Source: Cercophora sp. LCS_1
Taxonomy: Eukaryota > Ascomycota > Sordariomycetes > Sordariales > Lasiosphaeriaceae
Reading direction: 5' to 3'
NCBI GenBank assembly: GCA_036250225.1
Contig: JAPZLL010000027.1
Coordinates: 372,001 to 436,000 of the forward strand
DNA: 64,000 nucleotides
Under the pieces are notes generated by a model. That model saw only the letters and a list, made by a program, of their open reading frames with translations. It was not told the origin of the DNA and searched no databases. Each line of letters starts with the position of its first letter. Position 1 is the stretch's first letter. This document shows, one piece after another, positions 41,882-53,570 of this stretch. Both the position numbers and the translations under genes were made by a program.

Positions 41882-42939
41882 AGGTTTTGTTGTTCAAAAA
41901 AAAGAAAGAAAAAGCAGAGCGAGCGGGAATAGAACCCCAGCAAGAGCTACATCCTATCCGCAGAACGGACTCGTTTAGTGTAATGTAGTGGCAACTTAAA
42001 CCGTTGTTGCTATCCCACCCGCTCCGTGAAGATCTGCCATCCAAGAGGTGTTGATAAGAGATCATTGGTGTCTCCAGTCTTGTCGTCCGATCTTGCACAC
42101 GAACCAAGTTACTGTTTCTGCGGTGGACTGGTTTTGTGTTTTCGCTGCTCCGCCCTCGCGTTATGCTGAATGATACAGTCTTCCGGATTGCAACACGAGC
42201 CCGTCTAAGGCGTCCTGCTTTGATTCTTGATGGTTGCTCGTCAGGAAGCCAAGTTGATTTTCGAATTCAAAACACCACACTCTCCAACAGGGGCAGGACG
42301 GCTGGAAGTCTCGCAAGCAGACTCGCCCAATCTCGAACATCTTGTCGTTCAATATCATCCACATATCCAAGAAAATGGGTGGCAAATCTCGCAATCCGCC
42401 TCCTGGAGGATGAATCGCCATCAATCACTATCGGATATCGTACCTGCCGTGCCTGCGTCATCAGTCCTTCCATCCGACCGGTTCCCAACCCTGTGATCGC
42501 GGCGCAATTCTCACTCGCTCGCCCGCTCAGGGGCAACAAAGTGCGCTAGCCGGGGGATTTCGTTCGCCCCGGGGTCAGCCAAGCCCACCCGATCCGGGGA
42601 ACACAGCCAATAAGCATGCACTGATTGACGAATGCATCCATCCACCTCCTTGATCTCCCCGCATTTTTGGGGAGCGTTTGGGGATGATCCGGGGTAACAC
42701 CGACAGGACAGGCACGCCAGGATCTGGGGAAAAAGCTGGGGAAAGCTGAGACAGACAGAGCAAGATCTCGAACTCACCGACACTAAGACATGTTCGGATA
42801 GCATAGGTAGACAACATTTAAGGACATGACGAAGGTCACGTCCCCATGGCGGTCAGCCAGCCAGCATTGCTCCTCATCTCTCATCTCTCTCTTTTTCCCA
42901 CTGTTGTGATTTCAACCAGAGCCAACAGACACAGAAAAA
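41882..42939. promoter_or_regulatory. P450 promoter region
   Basis: 1.06 kb without a supported gene. It contains TCCGGGGT (42688-42695), the near matches CCCGGGGT (42569-42576) and TCCGGGGA (42593-42600), and two CTGGGG sites (42724-42729, 42736-42741). The CTGGGG sites fit the CreA consensus SYGGRG in tandem. Confidence 0.45.
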
Positions 42940-44589
42940 ATGTCAGTCATCCTCGGCGGGCTGGCCCTGCTCACGGCTGTCACTGTCGTGTACCTTGTCT
43001 TGTTTGTCGGAAAACGAGACCCGCGGCTTCCGCCTGGTCCACCGACGCTTCCGGTGTAAGTTTGGCCCCTTGGGAATTTGTTGACATGCCACGTGCTGAC
43101 AGCAAACAGAATCGGCAACCTGCACCAAATCCCAACCAGACGCACGCATCTGCAGTTTCAAAAATGGGCCAAAGAGTACGGCGACATCTTCTCCCTCAAA
43201 TTCGGCCCCGGCACATCCATCGTCATCTCGTCGCCCCGTCTCATCAAGCAGCTGGTCGACAAAAAGTCCAACCTGTACAGCCGGCGTCCGCCATCCTACG
43301 TCGGCAACGGTATTATTGGCGGCGGTGACCATTTGTTGTTGATGCAGTATTCCGACCGATGGAGGACTTGCCGCAAGCTGGTGCACCAGTTCTTCATGGA
43401 AGGCATGGTGGTCAAGCACCACATTGACCTGGTCAACGCCGAGGCCATCCAGATGCTGCGTGACTTTGTGGTGGACCCCGATGGATGCATGAAGCACCCC
43501 AAGCGCTTCAGCAACAGCATCATCATGAGCTTGATCTACGGGACCCGCACGCCAAGCATCAAGACCCGCCACATGGTCAAGCTGTACGCCCTGATGGAGA
43601 ACTGGTCCAAGGTCATGGAGGCCGGCAACACGCCGCCCGTTGACATTTTCCCCTTCCTCAAATACGTACCCGAAAAGCTCCTCGGCATGTGGCGGTCGCG
43701 CGCACAAAACGTGAGCGACGAGATGAACGCTCTCTACAGCGAGTGGGTTGAGTACGTGGTGGACCGCCGCAAGGATTCCGGCAGCCGGGATTGCTTCCTC
43801 GACCGCGTGTTTGACCAGGGCGAGAAGATCGATATCGACCGACACGGCCTGTATTTCCTCTGCGGGACGCTCATGGAAGGCGGGTCCGACACGACCAGCT
43901 CGCTCATCATTGCCTTTATCCACGCCATGACCAAGTGGCCCGAGGTGCTCAAGAAGGCGCAGGAGCAGATGGACCAGGTCGTGGGCGAGGACCGGTCGCC
44001 AACGTGGGACGACTACGAGAAGCTGCCGTACATTGCTGCGTGCGTCAAGGAGGCACATAGGTGGCGACCTGTCACACCGCTCGCGTTTCCGCACTCGCTT
44101 GGCGAGGACGACTGGGTCGATGGCAAGTTCCTGCCCAAGGGGAGCGACATCTTCATCAACGTGTTTGCCATGCACCACGACGAGAAGCGCTTCCCCAACC
44201 CGGACGTGTTTGACCCCGACCACTACAAGGGCGTTACGGCGCTGGCGTCGGAGCTGGCCAGCGGCGACTACGCCAACCGGGACCATTATGGCTACGGCAG
44301 CGGACGGCGCATCTGCCCCGGCATCCACCTGGCCGAGCGCAACCTGTTCCTTGCCATTGCGAAGCTGGTGTGGGCCTTCAATATCGGGCCCGGCAAGGAC
44401 GCCGCGGGTAAGGTGATTGAGCCGGATGTCAGCCACGAGACGGGCTATTGCTCGGGCTTCCTGGTGTGTGCGGAGGATTTCCCCTGTACTATTACGCTGC
44501 GGTCTGAGGCGAGGAAGGAGACGATTCTGCGTGAGGCCGAAAGGGCCAGGACCGAGATCTTCTCCAAGTATGAGACCCCCAAGGAATAG
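42940..44589 (+). CDS. Cytochrome P450 (E-class, microsomal)
   Basis: Two exons (42940-43055 and 43110-44589; 54-bp intron, branch GCTGAC) give 531 residues. An N-terminal membrane anchor (LGGLALLTAVTVVYLVLFV) is followed by the Pro-rich hinge RLPPGPPTLPVIGN. Helix I has GGSDTTSS, helix K has KEAHR (ExxR), PERF-type FDPDHYK follows, and the haem loop is YGSGRRICPG. The usual first Phe of the loop is Tyr. A role in ring or side-chain hydroxylation of an aromatic compound is inferred from its neighbours: FAD hydroxylase, extradiol dioxygenase and FAH-family hydrolase. I cannot assign a CYP family with confidence. A 550-codon open frame runs antisense through it but is a codon-bias shadow. Confidence 0.9.
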
Positions 44590-44912
44590 CGTCACCCATC
44601 GGGTCGGGTAGTCTTTTTTGTGGAGTTAGCGCTTGTTAGTTCTTCGGTCAGTTTTTTACGAGTCAGGGATTCCTGGTTTTCCCCAATAAGTGTGTAATCA
44701 GCGCGTGCCGGACCGGGCTGTGTGCGATCGGTGCTGTGTGATGGGTCGCGGGGTAGCGATTCGGCGCCCAGAATTGAACCGGCCAGGGTTAATTGGCCCG
44801 GCAGAGACAGCCGACTCGACATGGCCAAACCATATATACTCCGAGCAGTACGCTGTGATGACGGTCTTCAACAGTGTCACCTCATTTTGTCTCTCACACC
44901 AGAAAAGCCACC
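44590..44912. promoter_or_regulatory. Promoter of the FAH-family gene
   Basis: TATATA at 44833-44838 lies 80 bp before the ATG. TCGCGGGGTA (44746-44755) has its reverse complement in the regulator's promoter (45928-45937). Confidence 0.5.
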
Positions 44913-45797
44913 ATGTCTTTCCAACGTCTTGTCCGATTCGTCAACGCCGAGGGCGTCACCAGCTTTGGTGATCTGAAGAGCGAGCCCACTAACGATTGGA
45001 CCGGTGTGGAGGTTGAAGTTCTTGAGGGTGATCTCGACAAGGGATTCCAGAGCACAGGAAGGACAGACAAGATCCAAAAGGTAGTCTGGTCTCCCGACAG
45101 AAATATGGGCGATACTGACTTGAATTGGCAGCTGCTTTGCCCCCTTCCCAGTGTGCCCCTCGTCGTCTGCATCGGCCTCAACTACCAGAAGCACGCCACC
45201 GAGGCCAACCTCCGCGTCCCGCCATACCCCGTCGTCTTCACCAAGCCAGCCGATGCCCTTGCCGGGCCTCTCGACGATGTCTCGATCCACCCCGATGCAC
45301 AGGGCATGCTCGACTACGAGGGCGAGTTGACCGTGGTGATTGGCAAAGACGCAAAGAACGTGTCCGAGGCCGATGCGCTGCAATACGTGCTGGGCTACAC
45401 CGTCGGCAACGACGTGTCGGCGCGCAACTTCCAGCTCCCCGACACATCGGGCGGCCAATTCTGCTACGCAAAGTCGTTTGACGGCTTCGCGCCAATTGGA
45501 CCCGCCATAGTTGCGTCCAGCTTGGTGGCCGACCCGCAAAAGCTTCACCTCGTCACCAAGGTCAACGGCGAGATTCGGCAGGAGACGGAGACGTCCGATA
45601 TGATCTTTTCGGTGGCCAAGATCATCTCGCATCTCAGCCGCGGGACCACCCTGCGCAAGGGCACCATCATCCAGTCCGGCACGCCGAGCGGAGTGGGCCT
45701 GTTCATGGAGCCCAAGGGGTTCCTCAAAAACGGCGATGTCGTCGAGGTCTCGATTGATGGGCTCGGCGCGATAAGGAACAAGATGGTCTTTGAGTAA
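44913..45797 (+). CDS. Fumarylacetoacetate hydrolase family enzyme
   Basis: Two exons (44913-45080 and 45132-45797) across a 51-bp intron give 277 residues. Splicing joins TDKIQK to LLCPLPSVPLVVCIGLNY, the normal family sequence, so removal of this in-frame intron is expected. The metal site is visible as LDYEGELTVVIGK, whose two Glu residues and a later Asp bind Mg/Ca. GYTVGNDVSARN and SGTPSGVG are further FAH hallmarks. The family hydrolyses C-C bonds of acylpyruvates or hydrates oxo-dienoates, which fits the step after meta ring cleavage. Lacking the N-terminal SH3-like domain of true Fah, it resembles FAHD1/HpcE-like members. It is co-directional with the P450 and the regulator. Confidence 0.9.
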   Translation: MSFQRLVRFVNAEGVTSFGDLKSEPTNDWTGVEVEVLEGDLDKGFQSTGRTDKIQKVVWSPDRNMGDTDLNWQLLCPLPSVPLVVCIGLNYQKHATEANLRVPPYPVVFTKPADALAGPLDDVSIHPDAQGMLDYEGELTVVIGKDAKNVSEADALQYVLGYTVGNDVSARNFQLPDTSGGQFCYAKSFDGFAPIGPAIVASSLVADPQKLHLVTKVNGEIRQETETSDMIFSVAKIISHLSRGTTLRKGTIIQSGTPSGVGLFMEPKGFLKNGDVVEVSIDGLGAIRNKMVFE

Positions 45798-46122
45798 AAT
45801 TCGATTGCAAGGTTTTTTTTGTTAGGCCCCAAATTTAGCGTTATTTGTGATGCCCGAGATCCTTGTTGCGTTGCAGACAGCTGAGAATGCGGTGTGTTCG
45901 ATTGGTAAAGCACACCCGGGCTAACGGATACCCCGCGATGCTAGCCCCGCCCGCTGGTTCCGGGGTGACATGGACGCTGCAGGTTGGCCACTTCCCCTCG
46001 TTTTTCGGCGCGGCTGCCAGTCGAATTTGTCCGTCATTGTAACACCCACGGGCTGATTGAAATGGAGCCAGGATCTCGCAGAAGGACAACGGGGGATCTT
46101 TCCTCTGGCTCTGGACCGTGAC
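45798..46122. promoter_or_regulatory. Promoter of the cluster regulator
   Basis: TCCGGGGT (45959-45966) and the reverse complement of TCGCGGGGTA (45928-45937) lie within 200 bp of the regulator's start, so autoregulation is possible. Confidence 0.45.
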
Positions 46123-48572
46123 ATGGCGGAACCGTTCGCTCCCCACGGCGAGTCAACAGCGCCGCCGGCCTCTGTTGCTTCTACTGACGCCGCAGAGGCC
46201 AAGCTGGCGTGCTATGCGTGCAAAAGGTAGGCGCCCTGCCCTGCTGGCGATGCAAGCTATGGTTTTGACGATTCGATTGCTAGGCGTAAGGTGAAGTGCA
46301 ACCGCCAGCTGCCTGTGTGTTCGCTGTGTGTCAAGCTCAACGGCGTGTGCGAGTACCCCACGCACTCGGAGAAGCCCGGTCCCAAAACCGGTATGTCCAG
46401 TCAGCTCTCCTGTCCAGCCGTGTTGGGGATGCTAATGCTTGCAAGGCGCCCTCCATGGAGGGAACAAAAGGAGGAGGCTTGATCAGCATCCCGATCCTAG
46501 TAGTCCTGGGACTGATGTCCCCCAAAACGCTCCTGGACATGTCCCGACCGGACCGCCTCGGCGTCAATCCGCAGTGTCCTCTCCCAGCTGCTACAGCCCG
46601 ACACAAACACATGGCTCGCTGTCTGGACGCGATATTCCGCCACAGGATGGACTGGCCTTGTTGCTGTCGGCAAGCAATCGTTCCAGCAGTCAACCGCCGA
46701 GTGCGCCCATTTTCTCCAGGATAATGTATCCATCCCACGAAGCACAAACACGACCGCAGTCCCCATCCACAGTAGACACCCCGCCTGGCAGGCCAGACGG
46801 GTCTGTCCGAATCACCGTTCAGAGCGTTTGTGAGGCTCTCAAGATATCGAGAGAGGTGTATGACACGCTGTAAGATCCCTCTCGTCCTCCGGAGCGTGTG
46901 CTGGACTGACCCATGCAGGATGAACTCGTACTTTACTAATATGACTGCCTTTTCACTTTTCCGACCTGGAAGCATCGAGTCAAAGTTTGCCGTAATGAAG
47001 CGCCACGCCGAAGCCGAAGCCCTCATAGCCGCCATCTTCTCCTTCTCGGCGAGGCATTGCACCGATACCTCGGTTGCAGGCCAGGCCACGGACTGTCCCG
47101 ACCCGTCGTATTTCGCCCGCATTGCTTCATCCAAGCTGGACGAGTCTGTCGACTGCTATGGCGACATGACACCCCCGTTTTGGCTTTTGCAAGCTGGCGT
47201 ATTGGTGACATTTTACCAATTGACACTGAGCGTTCGGTCGAGATCGTGGAAAAAGCTGGGAGATTGCATCAGGTACTCCTATGACATGAACCTGCATATC
47301 GTCGATGCGAACTACGACCCGAGTTCGTTTGCTGATCGGAGTACCATCGACATGCAACGTTGGTCTCTCCTTGAGGAGCGTCGAAGAGCATGGTGGGCGG
47401 TCTGGGAAATGGACGTTTTTGCATCCACGATACGACGCTTACCAACGGCGATAGACGGGAGCCAGAACCTGACCCTGCTCCCAGTGCCAGACAGTTGCTG
47501 GTTCAACGATGTGTACCAGGAGAGTTGCTTCCTTGCCGATGACTGCAGCCTCCGTTGGAAACGACTGGCAGACTCGGGCAACCCGAGCGCAAAAGCCTGG
47601 TTCATCGTCATGAACTCATTGATGCGAAACACGCAGAGGATCGTCTATCCCGCCGGCTCAGCGATTCAGTCGGTCAACGAAAAGCATGTCGAGACGAACC
47701 GCGACGAACTCAACATCATGGCCAACACGCTCTACTGCACCGTCACGTCGCTCCCTCCCAGTCTCTGCTACCAAGGCGAGACGCTCGACTTTCGACCACA
47801 ATCCTCCCGACAAGGTCCCAACATCCGCCAAGAACACGCCGACAAGTACGCCCTCCACCTCATGGCCCAGCTCTGCCGCTTCATGATCTACCACCACAAG
47901 ATCTGCGCCCGAGCACCCTGGCTTTCCCAGCACAAAGACACACGCGAAGACACCGGGCCAACAGCGCAGCAGGCAAGCTCCGAGTGGTCCAACTACATGA
48001 ACGCCTCGGACGAGATCGTCACCGTCGTTCGAAACAGTGCAAGGGACCACTACCGATACGTCAACCCGTTTCTCGCCAACACGCTCTGGTTCGCGGCAGC
48101 AGCACAATGCGCCTGCAAAGTATTTGGACCCCCATCCTTCAACAAACGAGTGACGAGTTCGAATCTCGACTTGCTCAAGCTCACCATTGACCGCTTCATC
48201 TCCTTTTGGGGCGGCATGGAGAACCTAAAGGGGAAGTTGGCCCGCATCGAGACGGGCCTGCAGAATTTGATGATGCGGCCAAACGGGGATAGTCAGGAGA
48301 GGCAGGATAGAGAGCGGCAAGCTGTTCAGCACAGCGTACATACGCCTAATGGTGCGGTCATGGGCCAGACGCCTGTTGATGCAGCAATGGGGCAACAGGA
48401 TGGTGTGGGAGTGCCACCGTTGTTGTCGGCCGTCAGCCCTGGAGCGTGGACGGATCCCAGGTGGTCGTTTTTTGTGCCGGATTTGTACGGCTTCACGCAG
48501 CAGCACGCGGCGATTGGGCAGGAGTTTTATGCTGCGGATTTGGTGGATTTCCTGCCTTTTGGGTTGGAATAG
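46123..48572 (+). CDS. Zn2Cys6 transcription factor, probable cluster regulator
   Basis: Four exons (46123-46226, 46284-46390, 46446-46869, 46919-48572) join in phase to 762 residues. The first splice completes the binuclear zinc cluster C-x2-C-x6-C-x6-C-x2-C-x6-C (residues ~31-57, CYACKRRKVKCNRQ ...). A Lys/Arg patch (GGNKRRRLDQ) may be a nuclear signal. Residues ~250-480 form the fungal-specific middle homology domain, with WLLQAGVLVTFYQL, EERRRAWWAVWEMDVFAS and RRLPTAID. It sits at the end of the aromatic-catabolism cluster in the same direction as P450 and FAH. That is the usual place for a pathway-specific activator; the inducer is unknown. Confidence 0.9.
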
Positions 48573-49014
48573 CGCAGTCATGGCGGGCACGGCTGGGCGG
48601 GTGTCCTTGAATGAGGACGGTTGGTAGTGAGTTGAAAGTCATTTTGGGGTATTTACGGTGGTGTCAGGCGTTTATCTCGCTGATGATGTCAGTGGTGGTT
48701 GCTGCAGCGTCCCTGCAGCCGTTGGGATCTTGGCACAGCGGGCTGCATGCACATGCAACCACACCCCCAGTTCGTCTGAAATGAGTTGAGATCCTCAGAG
48801 GAATATGTGCAATGTAAAAGATGGTATACGCTGAACAAGCCATAACCAAAAGGGCATATCCAAATCCCGCTCTTGTAGCCGGAACTCCAAACTCCACGCC
48901 TTTTTCTTTGCTCCTTGCCGAAATAAACTGATGTCAACTCACCCAGCTTCATCCCGTCTTCATATAGGCTCTCACTTCAACTCCCTCCTCTGACACTCCG
49001 CCCAAATGAACCAA
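48573..49014. other. Convergent 3' flanks
   Basis: No gene is seen between the regulator and the minus-strand membrane protein. Confidence 0.5.
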
Positions 49015-49925
49015 CTACCCCGACTCATCAACCAACTGAGCCCCCACCAAATCCGTCTGACTCCTACTCTTCGGATCCGCCACCGTGTCCTTCAACCAAC
49101 ACGTCCCAAAGTCGACCCTGACCGAATTCTCCAAATTCTTATTAAACGTGACACCAAGACACTTTTTCGTCCCCGGCCTGAACAAGTCCAAGTTCATATT
49201 ATACGACGAACAGGCCTTCAAACAGTCGGTCAGGGTGTACATGACCAACGCCACCGTGTCATTCGCAGCGTAATCAGTTCCGCACGAGAGTCTATACGTC
49301 CACGACTTTTCCTTGTACGTGACGGTCTGCTGCGACCCGGTGAGGCCGGGACACTCGAGCGGGAGAATGCCGACGGTGGGCACAACGATGGCACCGTTGA
49401 CGGTCCCGATTGTTGGTGCTGAACCTTGGGAGCTGGCCGCGGTCGTTCCGGCTTGAGGGGCGCGAGATGTTGATGATGGTGACGTCGTTCCGCCTGCTGA
49501 GAGGGATGATGTACCTGCTTGTTGGGCGATTGCGCTGGGATTCTGGGTAAGTAACCATCCAGGGAGATGATATTAAAGAATGCTCACTCCTGTCGCGCCT
49601 TTTCCACTGCCAGGGACCCGCCTACTCCCCCGCCCACGGCCGCGATAATGACCACGAGAACCAACACGACGATCAACCAAAACGTCGGCCGTCGCAACCC
49701 CATTATCCTCTTTGTTTCCTCCACATCCTTTGGCGGTGGAGGCGGCGGTACTGGGTTATAATGGATCGTTGACGCGTGATGCGCCGGCGGACTCGCGTCT
49801 GGCGGCGCGCCATAGTAATAATTCTGCTGCGGCGTCGGTATTATCGTGTCGGGCTTGTGGTGGGAAACCTCCAGGTCGCCCGCGGCGACGTAGATCTTGC
49901 CCTCGTTCTCCGTCGAGATATCCAT
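49015..49925 (-). CDS. Single-pass membrane protein with PAN-like C-terminal region
   Basis: Two exons (49925-49588 and 49534-49015) join to 285 residues. An N-terminal cytoplasmic part with a Pro run (NPVPPPPPPKD) is followed by one hydrophobic helix (FWLIVVLVLVVIIAAVGGGVGG). A Ser/Thr/Ala-rich stalk, likely O-glycosylated, comes next. The C-terminal ~120 residues carry four cysteines in a pattern (TLTDCLKACSSYN, KCLGVTF, GTCWLKD) like fungal PAN/apple-type wall proteins. This topology is common among Pezizomycotina surface proteins of unknown function. The acceptor giving the right phase is the second AG (AATCCCAG). The start is uncertain, because an acceptor-like TTTTCCAG lies upstream in the same frame and a further 5' exon may exist. 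Confidence 0.7.
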
Positions 49926-51557
49926 CGTGTCGTCGTCGAGCGCTACGTATGCTTGGCTCGTTCTCTCAAGGTCGCACAAGTGCTGGAAAAGAGGAAAGCA
50001 GAAACCATGAGACGAGGGATCGAGAGGATCTCCCTAAGCATGAAATCCGTGTCACTTTCCGAGGGGGCGGTGCATCCTTGTACCCCTGGCTGTGTGCCTT
50101 CGCTTGAGCTGGGGCACGGTCAATTGAGGAGGATCGCACCGAATCCTTCTGTGCGAGCAGGCCAATCGATGCGGCCCGCTTCGACGGTGCTTTTCAGGCC
50201 TGTTTGTTTTGGGTTTGGTATCCTGTCCGTACCTGCAACTGTCAAGCAAGGGTTTGCTGGTGAGTAACCAGTCGCGCCAATCCGGGCGGACCCGGGATGG
50301 ACGGGGTTGAGCCGTGAGGCTTCGATGGCCACCGGTTGCCATTCCATGTGCTCTTTGGCTGCTGTCCGAGAATGTGGATTGCGTGAAATTGTGTTCAGCT
50401 CGATTTGGAGTACCAAAACTCTTTTGGAGTCGGCATTGGTGAAATTCGATGCGACGATGCAGTCCGATCTGAGCCCTGCGCGAATCCCACTTAGCGGTAA
50501 GAGCCAAAACTCCCGCGCGGTTGTTTGGGCTGCGTTGGCTATGACTTCAGACGATCAAACGGGCTCTCAAGTGGGCCAACATCGGCAATTAGATTCAGAC
50601 TACAAGGCTGGGTGATCAACAATCGTAGCTTCTCAAGTTGAATATATTGGAGGCGTAAAGTCTCACATAGCTGCTGCCGCTCCCAGGGAGTGCCGTGCAA
50701 CCTCTCAAGTCACCATCGCATAGCTCTCGGAGTCGCAGCGTCTAAAGCCGTCTGCGGAATTCCGAATGACGCCGTTGGCGAATGCCATAGAGTGAAACCC
50801 ACAGGGCACCGACAGCCCAGTCCTCTGTTGGTCACCGTTGATAATCCCCTCCGCGGCTCCACGCGCCACGTCGATTCCCAGTATTTGAACTCAGCGCCAC
50901 AAGCCTCCAAGTGCGGGACGGCAGTCAGCGTCGTGCTCTCCCGGAAGCCATGCCGAGTCAATCCCTGGACCCAACCGCTGATATCAGCACCATAATCTAC
51001 CCCAGCTGATCACCACCTCATCCCAAACCCTACCACCAGCTCTGCCTTCGTCATCTTTCTAGCCCCCAACCACCACCGCGGTCAAGGAAAAGATGACGGA
51101 GAAATGGCGTCCGCTACTTTCGTCTGGTGCACCTTTTCCAACACACTGATAGACATTCTGCTCTCTTGTGTTGGGGATCGAGCCGAGATGGCGTATACAA
51201 TCTGTCTCCTCCACCTTACATCGACCCTGTACTCCGAAGTCGTCGATAGCCTTGCGTAAAGCCTCGAGACCAGCTCCATCCCAACAGTTCGACGGGTGGC
51301 GAGGGTCGAAATTCCAGTTTCATGGACGCCGCACTGTCGAGGAGGCCTTCAAGAAGGCATTCTGTAAAGGCACCGATGCTGCCTCGTTGGGAGTATTGCC
51401 CTGCATGATCGGCCTGGTCATTGTAACCGAGATTTTGGCGTAAACGAGCGACGGGCGAGAGCGCATCGGCGCCATCAAAGGGGAACGGGAATATCGATGA
51501 CGAGGATCCGTCCGCGCCGAAGACGCATGCCGGACCCAGAGCCCGAGACGAAATGTC
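49926..51557. other. Intergenic region
   Basis: 1.6 kb with no supported gene. It presumably contains the promoter of the membrane protein and possibly an additional first exon of it. Confidence 0.4.
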
Positions 51558-52759
51558 CTACCAAACCATCCCGTGACTCTTCTCATCCGTATCCACATCC
51601 CGCTTCCTCCTCCTCCGCACCTTATTCCCATGCAGGAAATCCTTGACGCCCATGATCGAAATCCCCGCCACCGCAATCAGCAAAACAATAGCAATCGAAA
51701 TGATGATGGAAATCGGAAACCAAAGCGATATACTAATAAACGAAGGCCATCCATTCTCATTATTGACCGTCTCCATGTCCAACGCCGCGAGGCTGACCTG
51801 CATCGAGTTGAGCACGACCGAAAAGACGGCAAAAACGGTGATAATCGGAGCCAGGATATGTTCCAGGAACGACCCCCACTGGAGATGAATGTGGAAATAC
51901 GCCAGCCGGCCCTTGAAGAAGAACGCAGTGCGATTGATCCGGGTGAGCCGCAGCTCACCGTAGTGGAAGCGCCGGCTCACGTGCTTGTCGTCGACGTGGG
52001 TAAACGGTTCGATGAAGTCGCAAAACTCCTCGTACGTCGGGAAATGACCATCCGGTTTCTTCGGGATCAAGTGCTTGCTCACGCCCTCGTCGAAATCGAT
52101 CTCATACTGGATCAAAAAACCGTAGCTCCGCATGAAGCCCACGGCCGCCTTGAACACAGCAGGCTCGGCGTCCTTGAGGTAGGTCCAAAACGCCTGCGAG
52201 TAGAAATAGGCCGGGATCGGCTTGATGAAGATGCGCTCATAATACCATACGAGATGCAAGCCGGGCTCCTCGTTGACCATAATCTCACGTTTGCGCGCCT
52301 GCTGGTGGTGCAGCGGCATGATGTGCTTGTACGATGGCGTCTGGACCTGCGGGGGCTGTTAGCATCCCTGCCAAGAACAACCTCGGAGACGAGACGACGC
52401 ACAAAAATGTAGCGCATATACGGGAGCAACTCATCCAACCCATCCGTGAGATGAGCTTTGCGCAAGTATCCGAGCAGCGTATTATGTTCCGGCCTGTGGT
52501 CCTGAGCGAGGACGTGAAGGCGCGCCCGAGGCTGGCCGGGCAGATACTGTTTGGCGGCGTCCTTGGCCTTGAGAAGAACGCGCTCCTTCAACCCCGTCAC
52601 CGCCTGCTTGGTCACCTCGAGCTGGTCATTGAGCTCCTTCGCCAGGCCCGAGAAGCCGCCCTCCTCGGGGTCCTTTGAAGGGACCACGGCACTCTGCGTA
52701 GGTGTCGTGGTGAGTGGAGTGGACGTTGTGCCGTCTCCTCCGACCTTGCGGGGCTCCAT
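51558..52759 (-). CDS. Uncharacterised fungal integral membrane protein
   Basis: Two exons (52759-52403 and 52346-51558; 56-bp intron with GCTAAC branch) give 381 residues. The N-terminal ~90 residues are hydrophilic with a predicted helix (LAKELNDQLEVTKQAV). The middle contains LHLVWYYERIFIKPIPAYF and FPTYEEFCDFIEPF. These, with the two closing membrane helices (ILAPIITVFAVFSVVLN and FPISIIISIAIVLLIAVAG), are features of a fungal family that I recall as DUF6601-type. The C-terminus is basic (KVRRRRKRD). No enzymatic motif is seen. It may sit in the ER or plasma membrane. The family name is from memory. Confidence 0.75.
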
Positions 52760-53570
52760 TCCGCTGATCAAAGGTGCTGGGCGCTGCCGTTAAAATCAGT
52801 GGGGCCGATAAGGAACGCGTCGAGGTTGCCGCGCTCACTCTACAGGAGACAAAAAAGGGTGAATGAAAGCGCAAACAGCGGATACAAATTGAAAAGAGAG
52901 TTAAGTCGAGACGAGAGTGATCGGGAAAAGATCGAACGTGATCACAGAAATCGAGATCAGGTTCAGCTGGGTGGCCCCGTGGCACCCTGGAAAAGAGCCG
53001 CTGGCGGGAAGCCACGGGGCTGTGCGTTGCTGGGTCGTTCCATCCATGGATGTCCGCCCCTGCCTTGGCGCCGTCGGGCAGCGCCTACAACGGCAGCGAA
53101 TCACAGCACAGTCGGTTCACCCAATGTCGCAGACGAACAGCACGAGGACACCCGACCCAGGTCTTTTGACCGATTGGAAGGCTTCGTTTGCTATCTCAGA
53201 CATGTGAAAACAGCGTTGCCTGCTCCATTTCAGCTGCGCTGGCCCTATCGAGACCATCTACATGCCTAACTACTGGCCCTGTGACATCATCTTTGGGCTG
53301 GAACTGCGCTCACCGAGCTCACCGAGTTCTTGACCGAGCTTAGCCACATCCAACCTAGAATCCACCGAGGCAGTTCGGCAAAACCTGTCCCGACCTTGTT
53401 GCGGTAAAAGTACCCGACCCAAATCTCAGCTGTTGAATGGAAGGCGCCTCATGGGGCCAAATACAAAACATGTACCGCTTGGTACTGGGTATCTCCAACA
53501 AAACACATCGCTATGCTAGCCTATGCCATGCCGTAAACCAACAAAAGAAACGCAACCCAACATGCAAAGT
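52760..53570. other. Intergenic region
   Basis: No gene is supported. A short repeat (CACCGAGCT CACCGAGTT) lies near 53310. Confidence 0.45.

Noticed and set aside
42943..44595. 550-codon open frame on the minus strand
   Set aside because: It lies wholly antisense to the P450, whose motifs are complete. Its composition (Val/Leu/His/Asp-rich, no domains) is that of a codon-bias shadow.
51573..52412. 279-codon plus-strand frame
   Set aside because: Antisense to the two-exon membrane protein and without features of its own.
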